A DNA stretch of 64,000 nucleotides from Ignavibacteria bacterium (GTDB lineage Bacteria; Bacteroidota; Ignavibacteria; Ignavibacteriales; Ignavibacteriaceae), in the NCBI GenBank assembly GCA_017302895.1, contig JAFLBV010000002.1, forward strand, positions 248,001 through 312,000, in the 5' to 3' direction. This document shows, in pieces, positions 54,834 through 63,969 of this stretch. Numbering within the stretch: position 1 is the first letter of the stretch; every line of letters begins with the position of its first letter. Made by a program: the position numbers and the translations under genes. A model generated the notes under the pieces. It was not told the origin of the DNA. It worked only from the letters and a program-made list of their open reading frames with translations, and searched no databases.

Positions 54834-56708
54834 TCATCTCATAACAACAACTTTTACACTCCTGACTCCTGTATCTGTTTTCATTACAAGAAAATAGATT
54901 CCGTTAGTTAGCTGTCTTGAGTTGAACGAAAATTCTTGGATTCCGGATGAAACGGTTCCATTCATGAGATTCATCACCTTCTCGCCGAGAGGATTATAAA
55001 ATGAAATATCAACATTCCCGGTTGAGTTTAAATGGAAAGATATGATAGCATTCTCTTTAAGAGGATTGGGATAAACTTTTATGTACTCGTCAGTTAATGC
55101 CTGCCCGTTATCTCCCTTTGTGGAAGTAACGGTAAAGTTTTTGGTTTCTGTTGCAATTATTGAAGGTGAATGATCCTCGTTTTGCCACATTGAAATAAAC
55201 CTTATCGCTTCGGGAGTGTTTAGTCCGGCAAGTTTATTGATTGCAGAGGGTTTCATTGTCTGATAACAAAGTCTCGCCTGTATTGTCAGTTCACCATTTT
55301 CTGCGGGTTTAATTCTATATGTAACGACATCAGTACCACTTCCTTCGATGTTCCCTGTTTTGTTGAAATTTGGATCATCATATACACCGTAAATTTTGAC
55401 GCTGTCATACGAAGGATGCGCGGTTGTAAAACCTGAAGGAGGCAGCCGGTTGTCTTTAATATTGCTGGCTGCTCTCAGAAGTGTTTGGGTAACCACTCCA
55501 TTAACATCCACAGGGACACATTCGAATATTTGGACTTCATCAGCCTGACGGATTATGTCGTAGTGCTTTTCATAAAGCGAATCATGCCCTATGATTTCAC
55601 CATCACTTCCCCACTCTCCCGAGTGAAAAATTGTCTGATTCAACGAATTCAGAATTTTTAGTTCAATCCAAATTCTTCGAAAAGGAATTCCCGAGGGTAG
55701 TTTGTGACCCGTCAGATTGGTGATTTTCACATTTATATCGAGTGAGTCTTCCACAGGCAAGACATCAATTTGAAGTGTTGCAGTTTTGCCATTGAAGTTT
55801 TTGTTTACTCTGCCAATAGTGCTGTCGAAAAGCGCTGCTGAAGCGGTTGCACTGAGTGAGTCGATATTGTTTTTAATCAGATTCAGCATCATTTTATTGG
55901 CACCGACAAACTCATGTTTGAAGTAGGGCGAATGCTTAACTGTATGGTTAGACGGTAAGGTGGAAATATCAATGGAATCCTGAATTGCAGGCATATGGCA
56001 GGTTTGGCACTCAATTCCGTTTTGTGCAAAATCGCTGTTTTTCCATTCCAGATAAGGTGTCTGTTCCGGGTAGTAGCCCGCAACCTGATTGTTATAATCA
56101 AAGTAAGGTGTGAAAAGTGTATGGCATGTGGCACAAAGTTCTGAATTATTCATGTGAGGTGAATAAACAGAATTGAAGTTTACGAAATTTATCATGGGCT
56201 GTGCAAATGGATTTTGATAGGGACCGTAAATAATTCTCGTTGTATCAATTTTGTAACCACCGCTGAACGAGGTTTGCATTCCGAGATTGGCGGGATCAAT
56301 CTGGTGGCAAAGGGTGCAGCTTACGCCATCCTTTCCAAGAGGGTCTGACCGCATTTGTGTCAATGTGTAAGTGGTTAATCCATCTTTTTTTGCCTGAGTA
56401 TTTCCCAACGGAGCATGACATTTTGTACAGATTGACTCAATTTCATCTTTCATCGTTGGGAAATTATGAGTTTCTTCAGAGACCACTGCCTGCCAAAGTG
56501 GGTCTTTAGAAGAATTTGCCATCATCGTGCTTCTCCAATGAGTGACGGGTGAGATATCCACGCCGTTTTGGGTAAGCACTGCCCCTGCCCCCGTGTGACA
56601 GGTTGAACAGTTGCCCGAAGCTGTGAATAATGAAGAGTTAAAATATGGGAGTGGATTTTGCGCAAAAAGCGCAACGGAATAAAGGCAAATGTGGAACAGA
56701 AATTTCAT
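54834..56708 (-). CDS. extracellular pentaheme cytochrome c with T9SS sorting domain
   Basis: 624 residues. Signal peptide (HICLYSVALFAQ), five CXXCH heme sites at C34 (CSTCH), C94 (CTKCH), C131 (CTLCH), C192 (CATCH) and C234 (CQTCH), each with further His nearby, then a long beta-rich region with FNGKTATLQIDVLPVEDSLD and a Ig-like part with PSGIPFRRIWIELKILN, and a sorting domain at about 545-624 (VYPNPLKENAIISFHL, VDISFYNPLGEKVMNL, LTNGIYFLVMKT). The heme region resembles cytochrome c554-like multiheme proteins. Export through T9SS would put the hemes outside, which fits extracellular electron transfer (inference). Confidence 0.9.
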   Translation of the reverse strand: MKFLFHICLYSVALFAQNPLPYFNSSLFTASGNCSTCHTGAGAVLTQNGVDISPVTHWRSTMMANSSKDPLWQAVVSEETHNFPTMKDEIESICTKCHAPLGNTQAKKDGLTTYTLTQMRSDPLGKDGVSCTLCHQIDPANLGMQTSFSGGYKIDTTRIIYGPYQNPFAQPMINFVNFNSVYSPHMNNSELCATCHTLFTPYFDYNNQVAGYYPEQTPYLEWKNSDFAQNGIECQTCHMPAIQDSIDISTLPSNHTVKHSPYFKHEFVGANKMMLNLIKNNIDSLSATASAALFDSTIGRVNKNFNGKTATLQIDVLPVEDSLDINVKITNLTGHKLPSGIPFRRIWIELKILNSLNQTIFHSGEWGSDGEIIGHDSLYEKHYDIIRQADEVQIFECVPVDVNGVVTQTLLRAASNIKDNRLPPSGFTTAHPSYDSVKIYGVYDDPNFNKTGNIEGSGTDVVTYRIKPAENGELTIQARLCYQTMKPSAINKLAGLNTPEAIRFISMWQNEDHSPSIIATETKNFTVTSTKGDNGQALTDEYIKVYPNPLKENAIISFHLNSTGNVDISFYNPLGEKVMNLMNGTVSSGIQEFSFNSRQLTNGIYFLVMKTDTGVRSVKVVVMR

Positions 56709-56730
56709 TCAGATCTCAATTTAATTCGCT

Positions 56731-56759
56731 TGTATATCGTAATTTTTTCAGTTTGACAA
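56731..56759 (-). promoter_or_regulatory. possible promoter upstream of the pentaheme cytochrome
   Basis: TTGTCA (56759-56754), 17 bases, TATACA (56736-56731) on the minus strand, resembling a sigma70-type promoter. A start near 56724 would leave a 16-base leader. No TTTG-N20-TAnnTTTG is present in this gap, so the call is weak. Confidence 0.3.
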
Positions 56760-56894
56760 GTTTTAATTGAATTTGGTTTATTATAATTGAAAATATACAG
56801 TTTCTTCACAAATTATTATGAATTTTTATTGAATCTTTTTTGTTTTACTGTTATCTAACCTGTTAGAGTTTTAATAATTATCCGGAGAACAGAA

Positions 56895-57086
56895 ATGAAG
56901 AAGAATGTCGGATCGGCTGATAAAATTATCAGATACATAGTTGGTATCGCCATCATTGGTGCAGGAATATATTACAAGACATGGTGGGGAGCTGTTGGAA
57001 TCGTCCCACTTCTAACGGCAGTGATGAGCACATGCCCCGCTTACTTGCCTTTCGGTGTATCGACCATAGAGTCTAAAAAGAAATAG
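56895..57086 (+). CDS. small DUF2892-type membrane protein
   Basis: 63 residues. KNVGSADKIIRYIVGIAIIG and AGIYYKTWWGAVGIVPLLTAVMSTCPAYLPFGVST are the DUF2892 pattern with two membrane segments and a conserved Cys (CPAYLPFG). Often found near rhodanese or sulfur genes; none is seen here. CCGGAG lies 7 bases before the ATG, and a terminator follows, so it is a one-gene unit. Confidence 0.88.
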   Translation: MKKNVGSADKIIRYIVGIAIIGAGIYYKTWWGAVGIVPLLTAVMSTCPAYLPFGVSTIESKKK

Positions 57087-57094
57087 TTTAGAAC

Positions 57095-57122
57095 GGGCCC
57101 CTGAAAACGGGGTCCTTTATTA
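57095..57122 (+). terminator. Rho-independent terminator after the DUF2892 gene
   Basis: Seven-bp stem GGGCCCC/GGGGTCC (one G-T pair) around TGAAAAC, then TTTATTATA, nine bases after the stop. Confidence 0.85.
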
Positions 57123-57202
57123 TATACAATATTTATTATTTCCCCCTTCCGTTTCAAAAGATTAATTTGGAATACACTTCAGATTAATTTTTTGGAACAG
57201 CC

Positions 57203-58321
57203 ATGAAAAAGTTAGCACTTCTTCTCTCTCTTATCTATATTTCCGCAACAAACCTGTTTTCACAACCTGTAATTAAAGTCAAAGATTTCGGCGAATTCAA
57301 TGAGGGATTGCTCTCCGTCCTTATAGGCGATAAATGGGGATTCATCGATACAAACGGAGTTATGGTAATTCAGCCTAAATACCAAAGCATGATGGGTGCT
57401 CCCTATTTCTCGAACGGAGTCGCGGTAGTCGAACTTGAAAAAGCAGGTCCTTTTGGCGCGATTGATAAAACGGACAAGACTGTCGTTCCATTCGCATTTT
57501 ACAGAATGAGCCAATTTGGCGATGATGTGGCGGTAACCATGAAGCCTGCTGACGCAGGAAATGGCGGAACCCGCGCCCATTGCCAGGTGGTTTCCAAGAA
57601 TGGAACCATAGTAAATGACTCGACCATTAACGAATACAACTTCAACACATTTTACAGCGAAGGCCTGAGTCACTTCCGTGAAAAATCGAAATATGGATTT
57701 TTAGACAAAAACGGGATGGAATACATTGACAACATCTATGGAGACATTGCCCCTTTCAGTGAAGGTCTTGCTGCCGTTTACCATGAAGGGAAATGGATAT
57801 TTATCGACAAATCGAACAAACAGGTTCCCGGATTTTCATCGAAGAACCAACCCGGTGATTTTAAGAATGGCAGATCTATTATTTTTGAGGATAACAAACG
57901 GGGGGCAATCGACAAATCCGGAAAGATTGTTGTCGACCTCAAATATGAAGCTTTGAGTACATTCGACGGTGGATTTGCTGTCGGAAAGTACAGCGATGAA
58001 AAAACCTGGGAGACTGTTTTTGAAATAATTGATTTGAACGGCAAAGTGATCAAAAAATTTACACCTTCAATCGATAAAGGAAAATACTTTTTCATGCTCA
58101 CGGGTTTTTCCGAGGGTTTGGCAGTAATCAGAGAAGGTTATGAAAAGTCAGGATTTATCGATACAAAAGGTAAAATGGTAATTGATTTCAAATTCAATCA
58201 ACTTGAAAAGTTCAAAGATGGCAGGGCTTATGCTGTTTATACAGATCCAAAAACTCAGGAAGAAAACGCAGGATTTATCGACAAAAAAGGTAAATTTGTG
58301 TTTTACCTGAAAAAAGATTAA
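57203..58321 (+). CDS. secreted WG-repeat protein
   Basis: 372 residues with signal peptide (LLSLIYISATNLFSQ). At least six repeats with the pattern F-x-E-G-L-x-x-V-x-x-x-x-K-W/Y-G-F-I-D-x-x-G: KWGFIDTNGVMVIQPKY, KYGFLDKNGMEYI, KWIFIDKSNKQV, GFIDTKGKMVIDFKF and GFIDKKGKFVF. WG repeats form beta-hairpin arrays and are often in envelope or interaction proteins; their precise use is unclear. Probably cotranscribed with the next two genes (18- and 1-base gaps). Confidence 0.88.
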   Translation: MKKLALLLSLIYISATNLFSQPVIKVKDFGEFNEGLLSVLIGDKWGFIDTNGVMVIQPKYQSMMGAPYFSNGVAVVELEKAGPFGAIDKTDKTVVPFAFYRMSQFGDDVAVTMKPADAGNGGTRAHCQVVSKNGTIVNDSTINEYNFNTFYSEGLSHFREKSKYGFLDKNGMEYIDNIYGDIAPFSEGLAAVYHEGKWIFIDKSNKQVPGFSSKNQPGDFKNGRSIIFEDNKRGAIDKSGKIVVDLKYEALSTFDGGFAVGKYSDEKTWETVFEIIDLNGKVIKKFTPSIDKGKYFFMLTGFSEGLAVIREGYEKSGFIDTKGKMVIDFKFNQLEKFKDGRAYAVYTDPKTQEENAGFIDKKGKFVFYLKKD

Positions 58322-58339
58322 CAAACAGAAGGAGAGAAT

Positions 58340-59239
58340 TTGGAAAAGAAAAGGATCGGGTTCATCGGGTTAGGACTCATGGGCAACCCGATGGCAACAA
58401 GAATCATTGAGGCAGGACACGAGTTGTTCATATTCAATCGTACAACCGGGAAAGCAGCCTCACTGATTGCCAAAGGAGCGGTTTTTTGCAGCACCCCCCG
58501 GGAAACTGCAGCGAATTGCGATATCATTTTTACGATGTTGACGGATTCAAATGTGCTGGAGGATATTGTCTATGGTGAAGATGGAGTATTAGCCGGATTG
58601 AAGCCGGGAGCTGTGCACATTGACTGCAGTACAGTCCTCGCACAAACTACCACCTCAATGTTTGAAAGGTACAAAGCCGAAGACAAGCATTTCGTACACT
58701 CCCCTGTTCTTGGCAGCGTACCTCAGGCTACTGACGGTTCTCTTTTAATGTTCCCCGGTGGAGAAGCCCAAATTATCAATGAATGCAGTCCCGTTCTCAG
58801 GCTGTTGAGCAAGTCAATGTGGATATTCGACCATCCATCAAAATCCAGTAATCTTAAAATAGCATTAAACTCTATAATTGCAGGAACGATGGCGATGCTT
58901 TCGCAAAGCATGGTTTTTCTTCAAAAAGCAGGAGTGGATAATTCTGTATTTCTGGAAGTGCTTTCAAATTCGACCTTGAATTCTCAAACAATTCAATTCA
59001 AGGGAAATAATATGCTGGACAGGAATTTTACACCCAGATTTACAGTACAAAATCTGCTCAAAGACAGTAATTACATGGCAGAGTCTTGTCACAGCCTGGA
59101 TTGCCGTGCAGACATAGCCGAGAGCATATCACAAATCTTGAGGGATGCAATCGCTCTTGGTCATGGTGATGAAGATTATTCCGCGCTTATAAAAGCATTC
59201 GAATCAAGTGCAAACATTGAAGTAAAAAGAAAAGACTAA
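58340..59239 (+). CDS. 3-hydroxyisobutyrate dehydrogenase-like NAD(P)-dependent oxidoreductase
   Basis: 299 residues starting at TTG 58340, with GAAGGAG 5 bases upstream. N-terminal Rossmann motif IGFIGLGLMGNPMA and the following FNRTTGKA, catalytic Lys in SSNLKIALNSIIAG. The substrate loop reads SPVLGSVPQATDG instead of the common APVSGG, closer to glyoxylate/succinic semialdehyde reductases (GLYR-type). Substrate uncertain. Confidence 0.86.
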   Translation: MEKKRIGFIGLGLMGNPMATRIIEAGHELFIFNRTTGKAASLIAKGAVFCSTPRETAANCDIIFTMLTDSNVLEDIVYGEDGVLAGLKPGAVHIDCSTVLAQTTTSMFERYKAEDKHFVHSPVLGSVPQATDGSLLMFPGGEAQIINECSPVLRLLSKSMWIFDHPSKSSNLKIALNSIIAGTMAMLSQSMVFLQKAGVDNSVFLEVLSNSTLNSQTIQFKGNNMLDRNFTPRFTVQNLLKDSNYMAESCHSLDCRADIAESISQILRDAIALGHGDEDYSALIKAFESSANIEVKRKD

Positions 59240-59240
59240 A

Positions 59241-60620
59241 ATGAAAAAATTGTTCATAATCCCTTTATTGCTTTTGTTGATTCCGGTCAGTATCAATGCA
59301 CAAAAGGAAGAGGTAATTGTATCAGGAGAACTACAGGCAGGTGGAAAACCGATTGAATTGATCTTTGTAATTAAACCGGGACGAAGTATAATTGAAGTAC
59401 CGGTTCAGTATGTTTATGATATGGAACTCACTTCCGCTTATTTCAAGGATGACAGTCTCTTCGTTCTTCACGATCCAATGAAGATGAAATATTCAGGAAA
59501 AGTTTACGGTTCGATCGATTCCATTAACGGGATTTATACTCAGGGAAATTACTCGTCACCCCTCACTCTGTTTCCCAAAAATGACTATAAACCTGTCGTC
59601 AGAACACAGAAAATTTCACCACCATATCCTTATTACACCAAAGATGTAACATTCAAAAACAAGGTGGAGGGTTTTGAACTCGCGGGAACGGTAACAGCTC
59701 CCGATTCGATTGGTAAATATCCTGCAGTAATATTGGTGACAGGTTCCGGTCCACAGGACAGAGATGAAAGTCTTGTTGGTCATAAACCATTTTTAGTGAT
59801 TGCTGACTACTTAACCCGCAACGGAATTGCCGTTCTTAGATATGATGACAGAGGAACAGCCAAATCGAAAGGTAACTTTAAAAGTGCCAAAACACTTGAT
59901 TTCGTGGTTGATGCATCCTCTGCAATCGATTTTCTTCGGACACTCCCGTTTGTGGATACCACGAAAACGGGGCTAATTGGTCACAGCGAGGGCGGGATCG
60001 TCGCGCCCATTGCAGCAAACGAGAATTCCGGAATTAAATTTATTGTCTCTCTTGCCGGTCCGGGTGTTACCGGGAAGGAGATCATTATGGAACAAACCAT
60101 ACTTCTCGCAAGAGCCGAGAATGCAGAAGAAAAGGATCTGGAAATCTTCAAAGGACTTCTAAAATCGTGTCTTGATGCAATTCTTGCCAACCCTGAGTTT
60201 GCAGCAAAACAGCTCGATTCCGCTTACAAAGCTTTTATGTCACAATTCCCCGAAGAGGAAAAAGAGAGACTTCAGAAACTGGAACAGTTTGATAAGAGAG
60301 GTTTTTTCTCCTTCACTACGCCCTGGTTTTTGCAGTTTTTGATCCTCGATCCTGTTTCTTACATAGAGAAACTTAAAGTTCCTATGCTTGCTTTGTGGGG
60401 AAGTAAAGATTTGCAGGTGCCCCCAGATCAGAGCATGCCACCTGTAAAAAAGGCGCTCGAAAAAGCGGGTGTTGATTATGAGATCGAGATATTCGACTCC
60501 CTTAATCACCTGTTTCAAAAAGTAAAGACCGGCGGCATGAACGAGTATGCTACTACCGAGACAACCATAGAACCTGAGGTACTTGAGAGATTAGTGAAAT
60601 TTATCAAGGCTCTCAAATAA
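59241..60620 (+). CDS. secreted alpha/beta hydrolase
   Basis: 459 residues. Signal peptide (LFIIPLLLLLIPVSINAQ), a beta-rich N-terminal domain (about 25-130), and a hydrolase core with VTGSGPQDRDES (oxyanion), RYDDRGTAKS, nucleophile GHSEGG, acid in WGSKDLQVPP and His in SLNHLF. It is the common periplasmic esterase/peptidase-like form with an extra N-terminal domain. Start is one base after the dehydrogenase stop. Ends at a bidirectional terminator. Confidence 0.85.
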   Translation: MKKLFIIPLLLLLIPVSINAQKEEVIVSGELQAGGKPIELIFVIKPGRSIIEVPVQYVYDMELTSAYFKDDSLFVLHDPMKMKYSGKVYGSIDSINGIYTQGNYSSPLTLFPKNDYKPVVRTQKISPPYPYYTKDVTFKNKVEGFELAGTVTAPDSIGKYPAVILVTGSGPQDRDESLVGHKPFLVIADYLTRNGIAVLRYDDRGTAKSKGNFKSAKTLDFVVDASSAIDFLRTLPFVDTTKTGLIGHSEGGIVAPIAANENSGIKFIVSLAGPGVTGKEIIMEQTILLARAENAEEKDLEIFKGLLKSCLDAILANPEFAAKQLDSAYKAFMSQFPEEEKERLQKLEQFDKRGFFSFTTPWFLQFLILDPVSYIEKLKVPMLALWGSKDLQVPPDQSMPPVKKALEKAGVDYEIEIFDSLNHLFQKVKTGGMNEYATTETTIEPEVLERLVKFIKALK

Positions 60621-60631
60621 AATTAGTTTTC

Positions 60632-60690
60632 AGGGGATTCATGACACTTGAAGATATCCGAAAGTGAATGAATCCCCTTATTCTTTGATT
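60632..60690. terminator. bidirectional terminator between convergent genes
   Basis: AGGGGATTCAT (60632-60642) pairs with ATGAATCCCCT (60668-60678), with CACTT/AAGTG extending the stem; TTATTCTTTG follows on the plus side. It separates the hydrolase gene from the PPDK-N protein gene. Confidence 0.78.
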
Positions 60691-63600
60691 AGCTCAGAAA
60701 ATCGTTTCTTGATGCAGGATACAACTGATTGATCATGTATGTTCCTGCTTCGGAAAACTCTCTCAGATATCCATCCACATCGTCAGTTATTATATAATCG
60801 AATACCCTGTCAACCTCGTGTTCCTCGTTCCTGTGTTCAATCACATTTAGACAATCATTCCAGACATTCATATAAACCCTCAGGTTGTGGAGAAGATTGT
60901 CTGTTGCAAATGATTTAACGAGGAGTACCGATCTCATCCTGTCTGCTTCCATTGCATGGACAGGAGGAAGATAGTAGACTGACTCTATTTTATACTTGTC
61001 CTTATCCAGCTTCGACACCATTCTTTCGAAGAACTTGGCATTTCTATTGTACTTGATATCAGCACCGAGTTCTTTGAATGTATGAGTTGAACTGTCATCG
61101 TGCACTTCAGGTTCTGTGTACCCTTCGGGCATTATTACAGCGATTGCCTTTTCTTCTTCAGCATTCATCAGTATTTTGAGTGTACCACCATCAAACTCAT
61201 CCATAATGTCTGTCACATAGACGACACTTGAAAGATGGGCACTGTCAGGCAGCATATCGATTAGAAGGTTGTCCGACTTCTTGATGAACGCCTCGTTAAA
61301 ATTGGCATTAGTCTCATCCAGGAAGAGTGGCAGGTATCGAATGGAAGATTCAACCAGATCCTGGAAGAAATGAGTTCCGAAACTAAGGTCAGGTTTGTAA
61401 TTACCTTTTTGTTTAGCAATTTCTATCAACATTGCAGTATTGTTTATTTGGGAGTATGTCACACTCACGCCAAGTTTGATATCTCCCCGACTTCCCCATC
61501 TCCCCGGTCCCATCAAAATAAACTTTCTTCTAGGAAGCATCTTGTTTAGTTTTCCAACAACGGATGCGACCTCCAGCATAGCCTCTTTTGTTTGGAGACT
61601 GTCGTAACCGTCAGGATCCACATATACAATGAACCGCACAGGATTCACTTTACCGTTCGAAATGTATTTGTTTGTAGAAAAGAGAACCCTGTCTGCCGGA
61701 ATATTTTTAGGTATGGTATCCGCAGTATGCTGTTTCGAGTAACTTTGGGGACGGCACTGCAGCAGATAAAAATCTTTGCCATCACTTGCAAATTCAACAT
61801 CGACGGGGACTCCAAATTTATTCTGCAAAATCTGCAGGATGGTGTGCATTTTCTGAAGGAACTGAGATTTATTCAAAAGTCCGTTAAATGTAACCACAAA
61901 ATCATCATTCTGATAATCAACCTGCAGCGGGTTCGGGGGTCTAAGCATACCGTTCGAAATTACAGATACGATATTATTGATTTGAGGGTACTCGTCCCCC
62001 ACTTCTTTAATGAGCTGGTCGATCTCAATAGTCTGAAACTGGTTCGTTTTAAGATTAATAAGATCAATGTTTTTCGGAGAATACCTAAGTGATTCCTCGA
62101 ATGTAACATTAACCCTGAGATTCGGCTGCCCGGGAGCTATAAGAATTGGATAGTCATCACTTACACGGTCAACGGCGCGTGTACCGAGGCCCGGCACAAT
62201 TCTTACAAGGCCGTCTTCCCTGTTGATTCTTGGTGACCATCTAAATTCGTTGTTGCTGAAAGCAACACCGGCGAATGCGGGGAAGAAGTAATCTTTAACC
62301 CGGGTACCCACCACCTCCATGATCATGATGCCCATCTCTTCATGGAAATCGATCAGACCTCTTTCCGATCTGTATTCGATTGGATCGGGTCCAAATGTAG
62401 AGGCATACACCTCGGCAATGGCATCCATTAAAGCGCTGAGACGTTCCGGCTTGCTCCCCTGGTTTGCGAGGAAAAGCGATTTGTATTTTCCTGAAAAAGC
62501 CGATCCAACCTGATCCTCCAAAAGGCTGGAACTTCTTACAATTATGGGACTGTTGCCAAAATCATCGAGAGCGAGTGAAAGTCCTTTAAAAATATCGGGA
62601 GGAAACTGACTGTCTTTGAATAGCTGAAGCACCTGAGGATATTCGACTCTGATCTCTTCGATGTCACGGTATTTGTGCTCGTAAACTTCTTCAAGGTTAT
62701 TGTACTGAATAAACTGCATAATACAATCGGAAGTCAGGTACCATGTTTTGGGAATTTTCACTTCGAATGGCAGTTCTGCATCATTTACACTTGCAGTGAG
62801 AATGTTATGGGCTAAAAACACCCCCGAACTTTTACCGCCGAGTTTGCCGTGACTTCCGGGGAGAAAAATCATTTTGTCGATGAGTTTGTGGAAGTCTGTC
62901 AATTTTACATAATCTTTTGCGATCTGAATAAAATCGAGATCATCCGTGAGAAATCTTCTCAGAAGCGACACCCTTAGTCCCTTAACCGTGGCAGGCGACA
63001 ATTCGATTTTTTCAGGTGCCATATGATAGAATCTTCTGATGGCATCGGAGATATCCGCGAGAGAGGAATCCTGTGATTCGAGTACTTTTATGAGGGAACT
63101 GGTATTATCGTTCTGAATCCATTTTTGGACTCTCCAGAGGATTTCCTCTTCGGTAAAGTTCTCACTCGTAAGTTTCAGAATGGCGTTAATGTAGTTATCA
63201 TAATCGTTGATTATTCTTTTTTGGAGAGGTCGATTCTCATCCTCGGTTTTTCTTTCCTCATCCCCTTTAAGATCGATGCTCATCTCTTTCAGCAGTGCTT
63301 CGGCTTCCTCGATCCCTTTCCAGTTCAACTGGTGCAGCATTTTCCTGAGGAGACGCATAAAGAGCGCAGGATCTGTCTTCCTGATCATATCGACTACAAT
63401 TCGCCACTCGGTTTTTTCTTTGACGGCTTCTTCAACCTTTTTCTTGTCAAGTTTCTTTTTGAGCCGCTGATTATAGATAAAATCACCAAGCCGGTTAGCC
63501 ACTGTCTCGAGAAGCCTTTTTTCCTCCTTCAGGAAAGGACCGATATCGGCATTAGGTGCCTCTTTCACATAAGTAACCTGAATGTCACCAACGATTTTCT

Positions 63601-63868
63601 CACCGGCTATCAAATCCTGATTGAGGACAGGCATGTCTTCGATATATGCCCCTGTATCGAAGGTTTTATCCCTGTAGCGGAGCCGCACTTCACAAATATC
63701 AGGATGCTGCCATGCAGATTGCATTCGATGTATTATGATTGAAAAAATATCCTCTTTGAGAAGTGTCGGGTCATGCAAAAGGTCTTCCAGTTCGTGGAGA
63801 AAACTGATCTCTTTCATTCTCTCGTCAAGTTGAGTTGATATTCTTGATTTGTTTTCGGAGTGGGGCAT
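60689..63868 (-). CDS. large PEP/pyruvate-binding (PPDK N-terminal) protein with GAF-like N-terminus and no phosphohistidine domain
   Basis: 1059 residues. An N-terminal GAF-like region (about 15-140, ending EEKRLLETVANRLGDFIYNQ) resembles histidine-kinase sensor parts; a helical part follows. The PPDK/PEP-synthase ATP-grasp domain spans about 335-712: FLPGSHGKLGGKSSG, PIIVRSSSLLEDQVGSAFSG, FPAFAGVAFSNNEF and VDVEFASDGKDFYLLQCRP. The swivelling domain with GGxxSHAA and the PEP-binding barrel are missing; instead residues 715-1059 form a separate region with FILMGPGRWGSRGD and PDLSFGTHFFQDLVE. It binds a nucleotide and may phosphorylate or sense something other than pyruvate. Function unknown. 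Stands alone between two terminators. Confidence 0.8.
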   Translation of the reverse strand: MPHSENKSRISTQLDERMKEISFLHELEDLLHDPTLLKEDIFSIIIHRMQSAWQHPDICEVRLRYRDKTFDTGAYIEDMPVLNQDLIAGEKIVGDIQVTYVKEAPNADIGPFLKEEKRLLETVANRLGDFIYNQRLKKKLDKKKVEEAVKEKTEWRIVVDMIRKTDPALFMRLLRKMLHQLNWKGIEEAEALLKEMSIDLKGDEERKTEDENRPLQKRIINDYDNYINAILKLTSENFTEEEILWRVQKWIQNDNTSSLIKVLESQDSSLADISDAIRRFYHMAPEKIELSPATVKGLRVSLLRRFLTDDLDFIQIAKDYVKLTDFHKLIDKMIFLPGSHGKLGGKSSGVFLAHNILTASVNDAELPFEVKIPKTWYLTSDCIMQFIQYNNLEEVYEHKYRDIEEIRVEYPQVLQLFKDSQFPPDIFKGLSLALDDFGNSPIIVRSSSLLEDQVGSAFSGKYKSLFLANQGSKPERLSALMDAIAEVYASTFGPDPIEYRSERGLIDFHEEMGIMIMEVVGTRVKDYFFPAFAGVAFSNNEFRWSPRINREDGLVRIVPGLGTRAVDRVSDDYPILIAPGQPNLRVNVTFEESLRYSPKNIDLINLKTNQFQTIEIDQLIKEVGDEYPQINNIVSVISNGMLRPPNPLQVDYQNDDFVVTFNGLLNKSQFLQKMHTILQILQNKFGVPVDVEFASDGKDFYLLQCRPQSYSKQHTADTIPKNIPADRVLFSTNKYISNGKVNPVRFIVYVDPDGYDSLQTKEAMLEVASVVGKLNKMLPRRKFILMGPGRWGSRGDIKLGVSVTYSQINNTAMLIEIAKQKGNYKPDLSFGTHFFQDLVESSIRYLPLFLDETNANFNEAFIKKSDNLLIDMLPDSAHLSSVVYVTDIMDEFDGGTLKILMNAEEEKAIAVIMPEGYTEPEVHDDSSTHTFKELGADIKYNRNAKFFERMVSKLDKDKYKIESVYYLPPVHAMEADRMRSVLLVKSFATDNLLHNLRVYMNVWNDCLNVIEHRNEEHEVDRVFDYIITDDVDGYLREFSEAGTYMINQLYPASRNDFLS

Positions 63869-63908
63869 TAAAAACCTTAAATTATGGAATCGATTATTTA
63901 AAAATAAA

Positions 63909-63945
63909 AAGGCTGTCTTAATTATCGCTAATATAAGACAGCCTT
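63909..63945 (-). terminator. Rho-independent terminator of the gene beyond the right edge
   Basis: Perfect 12-bp stem AAGGCTGTCTTA/TAAGACAGCCTT with a 13-base loop, followed in the minus direction by TTTTTATTTTT. It lies upstream of the PPDK-N gene, so it ends an earlier minus-strand transcript. Confidence 0.92.
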
Positions 63946-63969
63946 AAAGCCTTTTTCAAGGGAAATTTA

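Noticed and set aside
63125..63742. 205-residue plus-strand open frame
   Set aside because: Antisense to the N-terminal part of the PPDK-N protein; no start site or family features.
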